Shown: piece after piece, positions 41,012-49,311 of the stretch
Position numbering within the stretch: the first letter of the stretch is position 1
How the letters are laid out: every line of letters begins with the position of its first letter
NCBI RefSeq assembly: GCF_029813785.1
Contig: NZ_JARVKY010000008.1
Location: 186,001 to 250,000, forward strand
From: Streptomyces sp. DH41
GTDB lineage: Bacteria > Actinomycetota > Actinomycetes > Streptomycetales > Streptomycetaceae
Direction: 5' to 3'
Length of the DNA: 64,000 nucleotides
The notes under the pieces: generated by a model
Database searches by the model: none
Seen by the model: the letters and a program-made list of their open reading frames with translations, nothing else
What the model was told of the DNA's origin: nothing
Program-made: the position numbers and the translations under genes

Positions 41012-41779
41012 ATGACCGACCGTACGGGACTGTTCGACCTCACGGGGCGCTCCGCGCTCGTCACGGGTGCCGCCGGCGGGATCGGTTCCGCGGTGGCGGG
41101 GGCGCTCGCCCGCGCCGGGGCCGCGGTGCTCGTCACCGACGTGGACGGCGAGGCGGCGGCGGCCGTGGCCGGGAAGCTGTCCGCCGCCGGGCTGAGCGCC
41201 GACAGCGCGGCTCTCGACGTGACCGACCGGACCGCCGCCGACCACGCGGCGTCCCGGGCCGCGGCACTGGCCGAGGGGACGCTGCACATCCTCGTCAACA
41301 ACGCCGGTGTCACCGCGCCCGCCATGTTCGACAAGCTGGAGGAGGAGTCCGTCCGGCGACTGATCGACATCCATCTGATGGGTGCCTTCCACTGCACGCA
41401 GGCGGCCCTGCCGTCCCTCGCGACGGACGGCACCGGACGGGTCATCAACGTCACCTCGTCGGCCGGTCTGACCGGCACTCTCGGCCAGGTGAACTACTCG
41501 GCGGCGAAGGCGGGCATCATCGGGCTCACCAAGTCCCTCGCCAGGGAACTGGCGCGCAGGCGCATCCTGGTCAACGCCCTCGCGCCGCTGGCCGCGACCC
41601 CGATGACCCAGACCATCCGCACCGATCCCAAGTTCGCGGAGCGCATGCTCACGCGCATCCCGCTCGGCAGGTGGGCCGAACCGGAGGAGGTGGCGGGGGC
41701 GTTCGTGTTCCTCGCCTCGGACGCCGCCTCCTTCGTCACTGGCCAGGTCCTGCCCGTGGACGGGGGCATGGTCATGTGA
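41012..41779 (+). CDS. SDR-family dehydrogenase (FabG-like)
   Basis: 255 aa. Cofactor motif ALVTGAAGGIGSAVAGALAR, then VNNAGVTAPAMFD, IDIHLMGAFHCTQAALPSL, catalytic Ser in NVTSSAGLTGTLGQ and the pair in YSAAKAGIIGLTKS. The end FVTGQVLPVDGGMVM is standard. It lies 29 bp after the acyl-CoA dehydrogenase and probably acts as a 3-hydroxyacyl-CoA dehydrogenase in the same round of beta-oxidation. Confidence 0.91.
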   Translation: MTDRTGLFDLTGRSALVTGAAGGIGSAVAGALARAGAAVLVTDVDGEAAAAVAGKLSAAGLSADSAALDVTDRTAADHAASRAAALAEGTLHILVNNAGVTAPAMFDKLEEESVRRLIDIHLMGAFHCTQAALPSLATDGTGRVINVTSSAGLTGTLGQVNYSAAKAGIIGLTKSLARELARRRILVNALAPLAATPMTQTIRTDPKFAERMLTRIPLGRWAEPEEVAGAFVFLASDAASFVTGQVLPVDGGMVM

Positions 41780-41844
41780 CAGGTCTCCCCCGGGCTGTGT
41801 TGAATGGTTCAGCCGAAAGGGACGACCGACGAGAGGCCCGCACC

Positions 41845-42612
41845 GTGTCCAGCGCCGAATCCATCCCACCCGCCCCGCGCTTCGAGCCGCTCAGCGTACC
41901 GAAGGCGTCGGACGTGCTGGCGGCCGAGGTGCGCGAGCGCATCCTGTCGGGAGAGTTCGACGAGGGCACGGCGCTGCCGCCGGAGCGTCAGCTCGTGGAG
42001 CAGACGGGACTGAGCCGGGCGACGGTGCGCGAGGCGCTGCGCATTCTGGAGGTCGAGCGTCTGGTCGACATCCGGCCGGGGCGCGGAGGCGGCGCCTTCG
42101 TGCACCGGCCGGGCCGCGAATCCCTCGCCAGCACGGTGCAGTTGGTGATCCGGGGGCAGCGGATCAGGCTGGAGGCGCTGCACGAGACACGTGAGGCGAT
42201 CGAGCCGGCCTGCGCGGCGCTCGCGGCCCGGCGACGCACCGAGCGGGACCTGGCGGATCTGGACACCGCCCACGCCGAGCTGGTCGGGGCGGGCGACGAC
42301 GTTCCGCGGTTCCTGCGTGCCAACATCCAGTGGCACAACGCCGTGGCCAGAGCGGGCGACAACGAACTGCTCATCGGCTTCCTGGACGCCCTCTCGGAGT
42401 CCATCCACGCCTCCACCGACCTGGCACAGTTCATGGACGTCCGCATCCGCCGGCTCACCGCGCGCGCCCACGCGCGGATCACGGAAGCCATCCGGTCCGG
42501 TGACGAGGAAGCGGCCCACCGGCGGATGAGCCGCCATGTGTGCGGCTTCGCCCGCGCCGCCGCCGAAGTGGACGGCCGGGAGCTGGTGGACCTGCCGCAA
42601 GCCGACGGCTGA
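41845..42612 (+). CDS. GntR-family regulator, FadR/FCD subfamily
   Basis: 255 aa from GTG 41845. The winged HTH reads SDVLAAEVRERILSGEFDEG, then LPPERQLVEQTGLSRATVRE and ALRILEVERLVDIRPGRGGG. The C-terminal FCD domain has LHETREAIEPACAALAARRR, NIQWHNAVARAGDNELL and SRHVCGFARA, with Asp/His positions suited to metal and acid or acyl-CoA ligands. FadR-type operators have the form TGGTC-N-GACCA; two near-matching sites flank this gene. It likely represses its own operon and the beta-oxidation operon downstream. Confidence 0.92.
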   Translation: MSSAESIPPAPRFEPLSVPKASDVLAAEVRERILSGEFDEGTALPPERQLVEQTGLSRATVREALRILEVERLVDIRPGRGGGAFVHRPGRESLASTVQLVIRGQRIRLEALHETREAIEPACAALAARRRTERDLADLDTAHAELVGAGDDVPRFLRANIQWHNAVARAGDNELLIGFLDALSESIHASTDLAQFMDVRIRRLTARAHARITEAIRSGDEEAAHRRMSRHVCGFARAAAEVDGRELVDLPQADG

Positions 42613-42624
42613 CGGCCGACGGGG

Positions 42625-42646
42625 GCCCGCCCGTTCATAGGCGGGC
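42625..42646 (+). terminator. Hairpin after the GntR gene
   Basis: GCCCGCC-8 nt-GGCGGGC, 13 bp after the GntR stop. No U-tract, so termination may be partial. Confidence 0.5.
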
Positions 42647-42669
42647 GGTAGGGATCACCACGCTCGCGC

Positions 42670-42684
42670 GAGAATGACATTCTC
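42670..42684. promoter_or_regulatory. Operator GAGAAT-N3-ATTCTC, site H
   Basis: GAGAATGACATTCTC, a perfect 6-3-6 palindrome, 18 bp upstream of the -35 box of the nine-gene beta-oxidation operon. Confidence 0.82.
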
Positions 42685-42701
42685 GTTTTTCAGCAACACC
42701 A

Positions 42702-42732
42702 TTGACAATATCGGTCTGACCTTTACTACTAT
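42702..42732 (+). promoter_or_regulatory. Promoter of the nine-gene operon with GntR operator copy 2
   Basis: TTGACA (42702-42707) and TACTAT (42727-42732) with a 19-bp spacer holding TCGGTCTGACCTTT (42711-42724). The ATG follows 6 bp after TACTAT, so the mRNA would be leaderless or nearly so. Together with site H this gives two operators at one promoter. Confidence 0.6.
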
Positions 42733-42738
42733 CGCCGC

Positions 42739-43539
42739 ATGAGCGACGTGAGCCCCGTCCTGACCGTGGCCGCCGACGGCGACGTCCGCATCGTCACACT
42801 GAACCGGCCGGAGCACCTCAACGGAGTGTCGGAGGAACTGCACCGCCGGTTGTCCGAGGTCTGGCGGGAGTTGGCGGAGGACCCCGGGGCGCGCTCGGTC
42901 GTGCTGACCGGAGCGGGACGGGCGTTCAGCGCGGGCGGCGACTTCGACCACCTGCTCCGCCACCACGACGACCCGGCGCTGCGGGAGCGCTCGATCCGGC
43001 TCGACCGGATCATCCAGACCGAGATGATCCGCTTCCCCCTCCCGCTGATCGCGGCGGTCAACGGCCCGGCGGTCGGGCTGGGTTGCAGCCTGGCCCTCGG
43101 GTGCGACCTGGTCCTCATGGCCGAGGACGCCTACCTCGCCGACCCTCATGTGTCGGTCGGGCTGGTGGCGGGCGACGGGGGGGTGACCCTCTGGCCGCTG
43201 CTGACAAGCCTGCTGCGGGTCAAGGAGTACCTGTTCCTCGGCGACCGGATCCCGGCGGCCACGGCGGTCGAGCTGGGCCTGGCGAACCGCGGCTGTCCGG
43301 CCGGTGACCTGATGAGCGAGGCTCTGAAGCTGGCTCACCGGCTCGCCGCCCAGCCGGCGGAGGCGCTGCGCGCCACCAAGGCGGCACTGGCCGCCGTGGT
43401 CGAGCAGGTGTCCCGAGGCGGCATGGAGGCGGCCCTGCTGGCCGAGCGGTCCACGATGACCAGCCCCGACCACATCCGGATCGTCAACGAGCTGGCCTCC
43501 CGCACCCGCCGTCGCACAGCCGCTTCCGAGGAGGACTGA
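42739..43539 (+). CDS. Enoyl-CoA hydratase/isomerase-family protein
   Basis: 266 aa. Oxyanion loops FSAGGDFDHLL and GPAVGLGCSLALGCDLVLMA; active-site segment DPHVSVGLVAGDGGVTLWPL has Asp-Pro-His where hydratases have Pro-Glu, and Gly-Asp-Gly in the loop. The fold is clear but the exact reaction (hydratase, isomerase) is not. It is the first gene of a nine-gene operon that codes a complete beta-oxidation set, and its ATG is very close to the predicted -10. Confidence 0.89.
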   Translation: MSDVSPVLTVAADGDVRIVTLNRPEHLNGVSEELHRRLSEVWRELAEDPGARSVVLTGAGRAFSAGGDFDHLLRHHDDPALRERSIRLDRIIQTEMIRFPLPLIAAVNGPAVGLGCSLALGCDLVLMAEDAYLADPHVSVGLVAGDGGVTLWPLLTSLLRVKEYLFLGDRIPAATAVELGLANRGCPAGDLMSEALKLAHRLAAQPAEALRATKAALAAVVEQVSRGGMEAALLAERSTMTSPDHIRIVNELASRTRRRTAASEED

Positions 43540-43541
43540 GC

Positions 43542-44573
43542 GTGCAGACCGAGGAGTTCACCCTGGTCCGGGACATGCTGCGGTCGTTCGCGACCCGGCA
43601 CCGCGTCGGGTCCGCCGACGAGGTGACGCCGCGGACCCGTGCCGCCGCGCGGCAGGCGCTGGACGAGCTGGGCCTCGCCGAGCTGCGCCGCTCCTCCCCG
43701 CCCGCCGCCACGGTCCAGGAGTGCGCGCTGCTCGCCGAGGAACACGGCAGGCAGCCGCTGACGACGTCCCTGCTCGGGACCGCCCTCCTCGCCCCCGAGT
43801 TGTCGCGCCTGCTCGGGATCACGGCCCCGACGTCCCTCCCGACGATCGCACTCGCCCGCGACCTGCGCTTCCCGGCGCAGCACCCGTCACCGCTGGTCGC
43901 CTGGGACTGCGACGCGGCGGACGGGGCCCTGCACGTCGCCCCCGACGGGACCGTACGGCAGGTCGCACTGGGCCCGCCCACCCGGACCGCCGACCTGCTG
44001 CGCAGTGTGCGCGCGGTCCCCGACGACGGCGAGGGCGAGATCGTCGGACGCCTCGGTGCCGAGGCCGGGCAGCGCTGGCAGTCGTACGCACTGGTCGTCG
44101 TCACCGCCGAACTTGTGGGTGCGGTGGACGCCTTCGTCGAGCTGAGCACGGACTACGCCCGTGACCGCAGGCAGTACGGGAAACGAATCGGTTCCTTCCA
44201 GGCGGTGCAGCACCTGCTCGCCGACGCGAGGGTCCTGGTCGAAGCGTGCGCCAGTGCCACCCGGTACGCCGCCTGGTGCCTGGACCACGAGCCGGTCGAC
44301 CGGGCGCTGACGGCGGCTCGCGTGGCCAAGGCCGAGGTGAACACCTCGGCGGTCGAGGCGGTGTACACGGGCATGCAGGTGTTCGGCGGCATCGCCCAGA
44401 CCTGGGAGCACGTCGCCCATCTGTACCTGCGCCGCGTCCTCGTGGGAGCGGACCTATTGGCGACCACGGCCGACCTCCTGACCACGCTGGCCGAGCCCGC
44501 CCCTGACAAGTCCTCGCCCGCCGATACCGGGGCACTCACTCCCACCGCGGCCGAACCGGAGACAATCCGATGA
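43542..44573 (+). CDS. Acyl-CoA dehydrogenase, companion subunit
   Basis: 343 aa from GTG 43542, two bases after the hydratase stop. The N-terminal two thirds are divergent; the C-terminal helical domain is recognisable: TDYARDRRQYGKRIGSFQAV, then AKAEVNTSAVEAVYTGMQVF and GGIAQTWEHVAHLYLRRVLV. It lacks a TSE-type catalytic loop. With the overlapping gene at 44570 it forms the second alpha/beta FadE pair in the window, parallel to 37816/36662. Confidence 0.87.
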   Translation: MQTEEFTLVRDMLRSFATRHRVGSADEVTPRTRAAARQALDELGLAELRRSSPPAATVQECALLAEEHGRQPLTTSLLGTALLAPELSRLLGITAPTSLPTIALARDLRFPAQHPSPLVAWDCDAADGALHVAPDGTVRQVALGPPTRTADLLRSVRAVPDDGEGEIVGRLGAEAGQRWQSYALVVVTAELVGAVDAFVELSTDYARDRRQYGKRIGSFQAVQHLLADARVLVEACASATRYAAWCLDHEPVDRALTAARVAKAEVNTSAVEAVYTGMQVFGGIAQTWEHVAHLYLRRVLVGADLLATTADLLTTLAEPAPDKSSPADTGALTPTAAEPETIR

Positions 44574-45718
44574 CCGACCTCCCCCTGGACTTCGGCGACC
44601 CCGCCGACCTGGAACGTCTGCGCGGCGACTTCCGCGCCTGGCTCGCGGACCACCCCCTCCCCGCCCGCGGCGCGGACGAGCCGGTGCCCGTCTTCCTGCA
44701 CCGCTGGCACCGCATGCTGCACGCGGGCGGCTGGGTCGGACTCGACGTGCCGCGGGAGTACGGCGGACGTGGACTGACCCCACTGCACCAGGTCGCGGTC
44801 AGCGACGAGCTGGGGGCCCGGGGCGCACCGGGAGTCCCTCGCATCGGCTATCTCGCGCACGCCCTTCTGAAGTTCGGCTCCGAGGAGCAGCGCCGCCACC
44901 AGCTGCCGCGCATGCTCGCGGGCGACGACGTCTGGTGCCAGGGCTTCAGCGAACCGGGCGCCGGCTCGGACCTGGCCGGCATGAGCACCCGCGCCGACCG
45001 CGGAGCGGACGGCCACTACACCGTCAACGGGCAGAAGCTCTGGACCAGTTACGCCCAGTACTCCGATCTCTGCCTGCTCCTGGCCCGCACCGGCCCCAGC
45101 GCTTCCGCGCACACTTCCCTCTCGGCGTTCGTGCTCCCGCTGGACCGTCCCGGCGTGACGGTACGCCCCCTGCGCGCGGCCAACGGCGACGACGAGTTCT
45201 GCGAGCTGTTCCTCGACGACGTCCGCCTGGCCGAAGCGGACCTCATCGGTGCCGAGGGCGCCGGATGGAAACTGGCGATGACGACCGTCTCGTACGAACG
45301 CAACGCTCTCGACACCGGCCACCTGTCCACGTACGGGCTGCTGGTCGAGCGGCTGCGCCGCCGCGCCCACGAGCGTCGCGGCAGTCTTCCCGACGGGCTG
45401 CTGTCGGACATCGGTCGGTGCGTCGTCGACTACGGGGTCCTGGTCGCCCACTCCCGCCGTCGCACCGCCGAACGCCTGGCCGGCCGGGCCGCGGGCCCGG
45501 AGTCGTCGGTCGACAAACTGCTGATGACCCGGACCGAGCAGCGACTGTACGAGACGGCACTGAAGGTCTTCCCCGAGGAACTACACGGCGCGGGCGGGGA
45601 GATCTTCGGCGACTACCTGTACTCCCGTGCCGCGTCCGTCTACGGCGGGACCTCTCAGATCCAGCGGAACATCATCGCCAAGCGACTGCTGCGCCTGCCG
45701 GCCGACGGCCGTGGCTGA
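44570..45718 (+). CDS. Acyl-CoA dehydrogenase, main subunit
   Basis: 382 aa, start overlapping the companion by 4 bp. Blocks: WVGLDVPREYGGRGLTPLHQ, CQGFSEPGAGSDLAGMSTRA, VNGQKLWTSYAQYSDLCLLL, and C-terminal SVYGGTSQIQRNIIAKRLLR. The loop reads GGTSQIQ, with Gln where the other pair has GGTSEIQ, so the catalytic base may sit elsewhere, as is known for heteromeric FadE enzymes. It oxidises an acyl-CoA in the nine-gene operon. Confidence 0.91.
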   Translation: MTDLPLDFGDPADLERLRGDFRAWLADHPLPARGADEPVPVFLHRWHRMLHAGGWVGLDVPREYGGRGLTPLHQVAVSDELGARGAPGVPRIGYLAHALLKFGSEEQRRHQLPRMLAGDDVWCQGFSEPGAGSDLAGMSTRADRGADGHYTVNGQKLWTSYAQYSDLCLLLARTGPSASAHTSLSAFVLPLDRPGVTVRPLRAANGDDEFCELFLDDVRLAEADLIGAEGAGWKLAMTTVSYERNALDTGHLSTYGLLVERLRRRAHERRGSLPDGLLSDIGRCVVDYGVLVAHSRRRTAERLAGRAAGPESSVDKLLMTRTEQRLYETALKVFPEELHGAGGEIFGDYLYSRAASVYGGTSQIQRNIIAKRLLRLPADGRG

Positions 45719-45731
45719 ACGGAGCCCCGTC

Positions 45732-47318
45732 ATGCGACACGACCAGGAATTCCGGAGCATCCCCAACGTGGTCAGAGCCGCCGCCCGGCGGTTCGGTGAC
45801 GCCACCGCCCTCGTCGACAGGGACCGGCGCATCGGGTTTCGCGAACTGGAGGGCCTCATGCTCCGCGCCGTCGCCTCGGCGCGGGAACTGGGAGTCGGTC
45901 CGGGCGACCGGGTGGGCCTGTGCGCCCCCAACTCGGTGGAATGGATCGTGGCGGCCCTCGGCATCCAGGGAGCCGGAGGGATCGTCGTCCCCCTCAACAC
46001 CCGCTTCAAGCAGCGGGAGCTCTCCTACATCCTGCGCAAGTCCGGGGCCAAGGCCCTGTTCGCCGCGGCGTCCTTCCTCGGCACGGACTACACGGCGGAC
46101 CTGAAACGGGCCGATCCCGGGCTGCCCGCGCTGCGCACCACCGTGTCACTGCTGGGGGACCGCGGCCGCGCGGACATGACCTGGGACCAGTTCCTCGACC
46201 TGGGCGCCGGGCCGTCGGCCGCGCACGAGGCGATCGACCGGCTCACCCCCGACCAGGTCAGCGACGTGATGTTCACCTCCGGCACCACCGGCCACCCCAA
46301 GGGCGTCACGCTCACCCACGGCCAGTCCCTGCGCGCCTACGGCTGGATGTCCTCGGAGTACGGCTTCGGCGCCTCGGACAGCTTCTTGGTCATCCCCCCG
46401 TTCTTCCACTGCTTCGGGTACAAGGCGGGCTGGCTCGCCTCGTTCCTGCACGGTGTGACGGTGATCCCGATGGCGGTCTTCGACGCGGGACGCGCGCTGG
46501 AGCTGATCGAGCGGGAGCGGGTCAGCATCCTGCTCGGCCCGCCCACCATCTTCCACGACCTGCTGCACCACCCCGGCCGCCCGCACCACGACCTGTCGTC
46601 CCTGCGGGTGTCCATGACCGGCGGCACCACCATCCCCGAGGCCCTGATCCGCGCCATGAAGAAGGACCTGTCCTTCGACATCGTGCTGAGCGCCTACGGG
46701 CTCACCGAGTCGACGGCGCTGGTGACCACCACCCGCGTCGGCGACACGGAGGAGACGGTGGCCCGCACCACCGGCCGTCCCATCCCCGACGTCGAGGTCC
46801 GGCTCACCGACGCCTCGGGGCAGGAGGTGCCACCGGGGGAGGACGGGGAGATCCTGGTACGCGGCTACAACGTCACCCGCGGCTACTGGGACGACCCGGA
46901 GGCCACCGCCGCGGCGATCGACGGCACCGGCTGGCTGCACACCGGTGACATCGGCCACCTCGACGGGGCGGGCAACCTCGTGATCGTCGACCGCAAGAAG
47001 GAGTTGTACATCGTCGGCGGCTTCAACGCCTACCCGGCCGAGATAGAGAAACTGCTGCTCGGCTGCGAGCACGTCGCGCAGGTGGCGGTGATCGGCGTAC
47101 CCGACGCGCGCATGGGCGAGGTGGGCTGCGCCTTCGTGGTCCCCGCACCGGGCGCCGACCTCACCGAGGAGGACGTCGTGGCGTGGGCGCGCGAGCACAT
47201 GGCCAACTTCAAGGTGCCCCGGCACGTGCGGTTCGTGGACGCGCTGCCCCGCAACGCCGGCCTGAAGGTCCTCAAGGACGACCTGCGTGCCCGGTACGAG
47301 GACGGTGAGCGCCGGTGA
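45732..47318 (+). CDS. FadD3-like AMP-forming acyl-CoA ligase
   Basis: 528 aa from ATG 45732. Motifs: MFTSGTTGHPKGVTLTHGQS, PPFFHCFGYKAGWLASFL, SILLGPPTIFHDLLHH, SAYGLTESTAL, GWLHTGDIGHLDG, GGFNAYPAEIEKLL and C-terminal PRNAGLKVLKDDL with the adenylation Lys. The FGYKAG and GPPT blocks match FadD3-type ligases for alicyclic propionates, and the paralogue at 8794 shares them. It activates the acid that the surrounding dehydrogenase, hydratase and thiolase genes then shorten. Confidence 0.93.
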   Translation: MRHDQEFRSIPNVVRAAARRFGDATALVDRDRRIGFRELEGLMLRAVASARELGVGPGDRVGLCAPNSVEWIVAALGIQGAGGIVVPLNTRFKQRELSYILRKSGAKALFAAASFLGTDYTADLKRADPGLPALRTTVSLLGDRGRADMTWDQFLDLGAGPSAAHEAIDRLTPDQVSDVMFTSGTTGHPKGVTLTHGQSLRAYGWMSSEYGFGASDSFLVIPPFFHCFGYKAGWLASFLHGVTVIPMAVFDAGRALELIERERVSILLGPPTIFHDLLHHPGRPHHDLSSLRVSMTGGTTIPEALIRAMKKDLSFDIVLSAYGLTESTALVTTTRVGDTEETVARTTGRPIPDVEVRLTDASGQEVPPGEDGEILVRGYNVTRGYWDDPEATAAAIDGTGWLHTGDIGHLDGAGNLVIVDRKKELYIVGGFNAYPAEIEKLLLGCEHVAQVAVIGVPDARMGEVGCAFVVPAPGADLTEEDVVAWAREHMANFKVPRHVRFVDALPRNAGLKVLKDDLRARYEDGERR

Positions 47319-48502
47319 GTGACGGACCGCTGGCGGGCATCACCGTGGTCGCACTGGAGCAGGCCGTGTCGGCGCCGATGTGCACCCGCACCCTCGGTGA
47401 CTTCGGCGCGCGCGTGATCAAGGTCGAGAATCCCCGGGGCGGGGACTTCGCCCGGCACTACGACGACGTGGTGGGCGGCCTAGCGGCGCACTTCGTGTGG
47501 GTCAACCGGGGCAAGGAGTCCGTCGCGCTGGACCTGAAGACCGACGCGGGCCTCGCCGTGCTGCACCGGCTGCTGGAACGCGCCGACGTGCTGGTCTCCA
47601 ACCTCACCCCGGGCACGACCGTCAAGCTGGGCCTGTCCCCCGCCGATCTGGAGGTCCGCCATCCGGACGTGATCGCCGTGGAGATCGACGGGTACGGCGC
47701 CGGCGGCCCCCTGTCCCACAAACGCGCCTACGACCTGCTGGTCCAGGCCGAGTCGGGGGCGTGCGCGGTGACCGGGCACCCGGGGGCACCCGCGAAACCG
47801 GGTCCGCCGGTGGCCGACGTGTGCAGCGGCTTGTACGCGGCGCTGTCGGTCCTGGCCCTGCTGCACGGCAGGGGACGAGGGCGGCCCGCCGCCTCCGTCG
47901 CGGTGAGCCTGTTCGACACGATGACGGAGCTGATGGGCTACCCGCTGACGTACACCAGGCACTCCGGCGTCGAACAGCAGCCGCTCGGCATGAGCTCGCC
48001 CGCCGTGTCCCCGTACGGCGCCCACCCCACCGCCGACGGGCACACGGTGGTCCTCGGCACCACCAACGATCGCGAATGGCAGCGCCTGGCACGAGAGTTG
48101 ATCGACCGGCCGGACCTGGCGGACGACGAGCGGTTCCGTACCAACGCCGGACGGGTCGAGCACCGGGCCGTCCTGGACGCCGAGATCGGCGCATGGTGCG
48201 CCCGGCACGATCTGGCGGAGATCCAGGACCGCGCGGACGCCGCCGGGATCGGCAACTCCCGCTTCAACACCCAGGCCGACGTCCTGGCGCACCCGCATCT
48301 GGCCGCCCGCGACCGCTGGCGGGAGATCGGCACTCCGGGCGGGCCGGTACCCGCCCTGCTCCCGCCTCCCGTCATCGCCGGGTACGAGCCGCCGATGGGG
48401 GCGGTGCCGGCGCTGGGCGAGCACACGGACGCCGTGCTCGGCGAACTCGGTTTCGCGGCCGAGGAGATCGCTTCGCTCCGCGAGCGGAGGGCCGTGCGGT
48501 GA
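47315..48502 (+). CDS. CaiB/BaiF family CoA-transferase
   Basis: 395 aa from GTG 47315 (GTGA overlap). N-terminal PLAGITVVALEQAVSAPMCT, then VIKVENPRGGDFARHYDDVV and VNRGKESVALDL. The catalytic Asp is in HKRAYDLLVQAESGACAVTG. VSPYGAHPTADGHTVVLG marks the small domain. It resembles the mesaconyl-/succinyl-CoA transferase branch. It gives the operon a second, ATP-free way of activating an acid, or recovers CoA from a released acyl-CoA. Confidence 0.92.
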   Translation: MSDGPLAGITVVALEQAVSAPMCTRTLGDFGARVIKVENPRGGDFARHYDDVVGGLAAHFVWVNRGKESVALDLKTDAGLAVLHRLLERADVLVSNLTPGTTVKLGLSPADLEVRHPDVIAVEIDGYGAGGPLSHKRAYDLLVQAESGACAVTGHPGAPAKPGPPVADVCSGLYAALSVLALLHGRGRGRPAASVAVSLFDTMTELMGYPLTYTRHSGVEQQPLGMSSPAVSPYGAHPTADGHTVVLGTTNDREWQRLARELIDRPDLADDERFRTNAGRVEHRAVLDAEIGAWCARHDLAEIQDRADAAGIGNSRFNTQADVLAHPHLAARDRWREIGTPGGPVPALLPPPVIAGYEPPMGAVPALGEHTDAVLGELGFAAEEIASLRERRAVR

Positions 48503-49311
48503 CCGGTCTCCTCATCGACGACGCCGACGGCGTACGGACCCTGACGCTGGACCGCCCGCACCGCAGGAACGCGATCGACGTCGAGCTGTGGAAGACGTTG
48601 CGCGCCGCTCTCGACGACGCCGGTCGGGACCGGAGCGTGCGCGCCCTGGTCCTCACCGGCGCGGGCGGTGCCTTCTGTTCGGGAGCGGACATCTCCAAGG
48701 AGCTCAGCAGCGCCCACCCCTTGTACCGGATGCGTCCGTTGACCGACGTGACGCTGCTGCTGCACGAACTGCCGGTGCCGACGGTCGCCAAGGTGACAGG
48801 GGTGGCGGTGGGCGCGGGCTGGAACCTCGCCCTGGGCTGCGATCTGGTCGTGGCGACCCCGGAGGCGAGGTTCTCGCAGATCTTCACGCGGCGTGGGCTG
48901 TCCCCCGACTGCGGCGGCTCCTGGCTGCTGCCCCGGCTGGTCGGTCTCCAGCAGGCCAAACGGCTCGCGCTGCTGGCGGACACGATCGGCGCCGAGGAGG
49001 CCCGCGCCCTGAACCTGGTGACCTGGGTGGTGGACGGCACGGAGGTGGACGCCTTCGTCGACGGCCTCACCGCGCGCCTGGTGGCCGGCGCGCCCGTGGC
49101 GCTCGCCCAGACCAAAGCACTGCTGAACGAGAACACGGACCGCACCCTGCGCGAGGCGCTCGCCGGCGAGGCGCGGGCGCAGGCGGCGAACTTCGCGACC
49201 GCCGACGTGCGCGAGGCCTACGCGGCCTTCGCCGACAGGCGTGATGCCCATTTCACCGGCCGCTGGGCGGTGCCCGGTACGAGTGCCGGACGATCGGAGG
49301 ACGAGACGTGA
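48499..49311 (+). CDS. Enoyl-CoA hydratase/isomerase, PaaG-like
   Basis: 270 aa from GTG 48499. Oxyanion loop FCSGADISKELS, second loop GVAVGAGWNLALGCDLVVAT, and the active-site segment FTRRGLSPDCGGSWLLPRLV. The Asp in SPDCGG is the catalytic residue of PaaG-type delta3/delta2 isomerases and of ring-opening isomerases of phenylacetate catabolism. It therefore probably shifts a double bond rather than adding water. It complements the hydratase at 42739 in the same operon. Confidence 0.9.
   Translation: MTGLLIDDADGVRTLTLDRPHRRNAIDVELWKTLRAALDDAGRDRSVRALVLTGAGGAFCSGADISKELSSAHPLYRMRPLTDVTLLLHELPVPTVAKVTGVAVGAGWNLALGCDLVVATPEARFSQIFTRRGLSPDCGGSWLLPRLVGLQQAKRLALLADTIGAEEARALNLVTWVVDGTEVDAFVDGLTARLVAGAPVALAQTKALLNENTDRTLREALAGEARAQAANFATADVREAYAAFADRRDAHFTGRWAVPGTSAGRSEDET

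Noticed and set aside
1789..42684. GAGAAT palindromes as KstR or KstR2 operators
   Set aside because: KstR (AAC-N2-GTT core) and KstR2 (CAAG-N2-CTTG core) half-sites do not match the GAGAAT halves.
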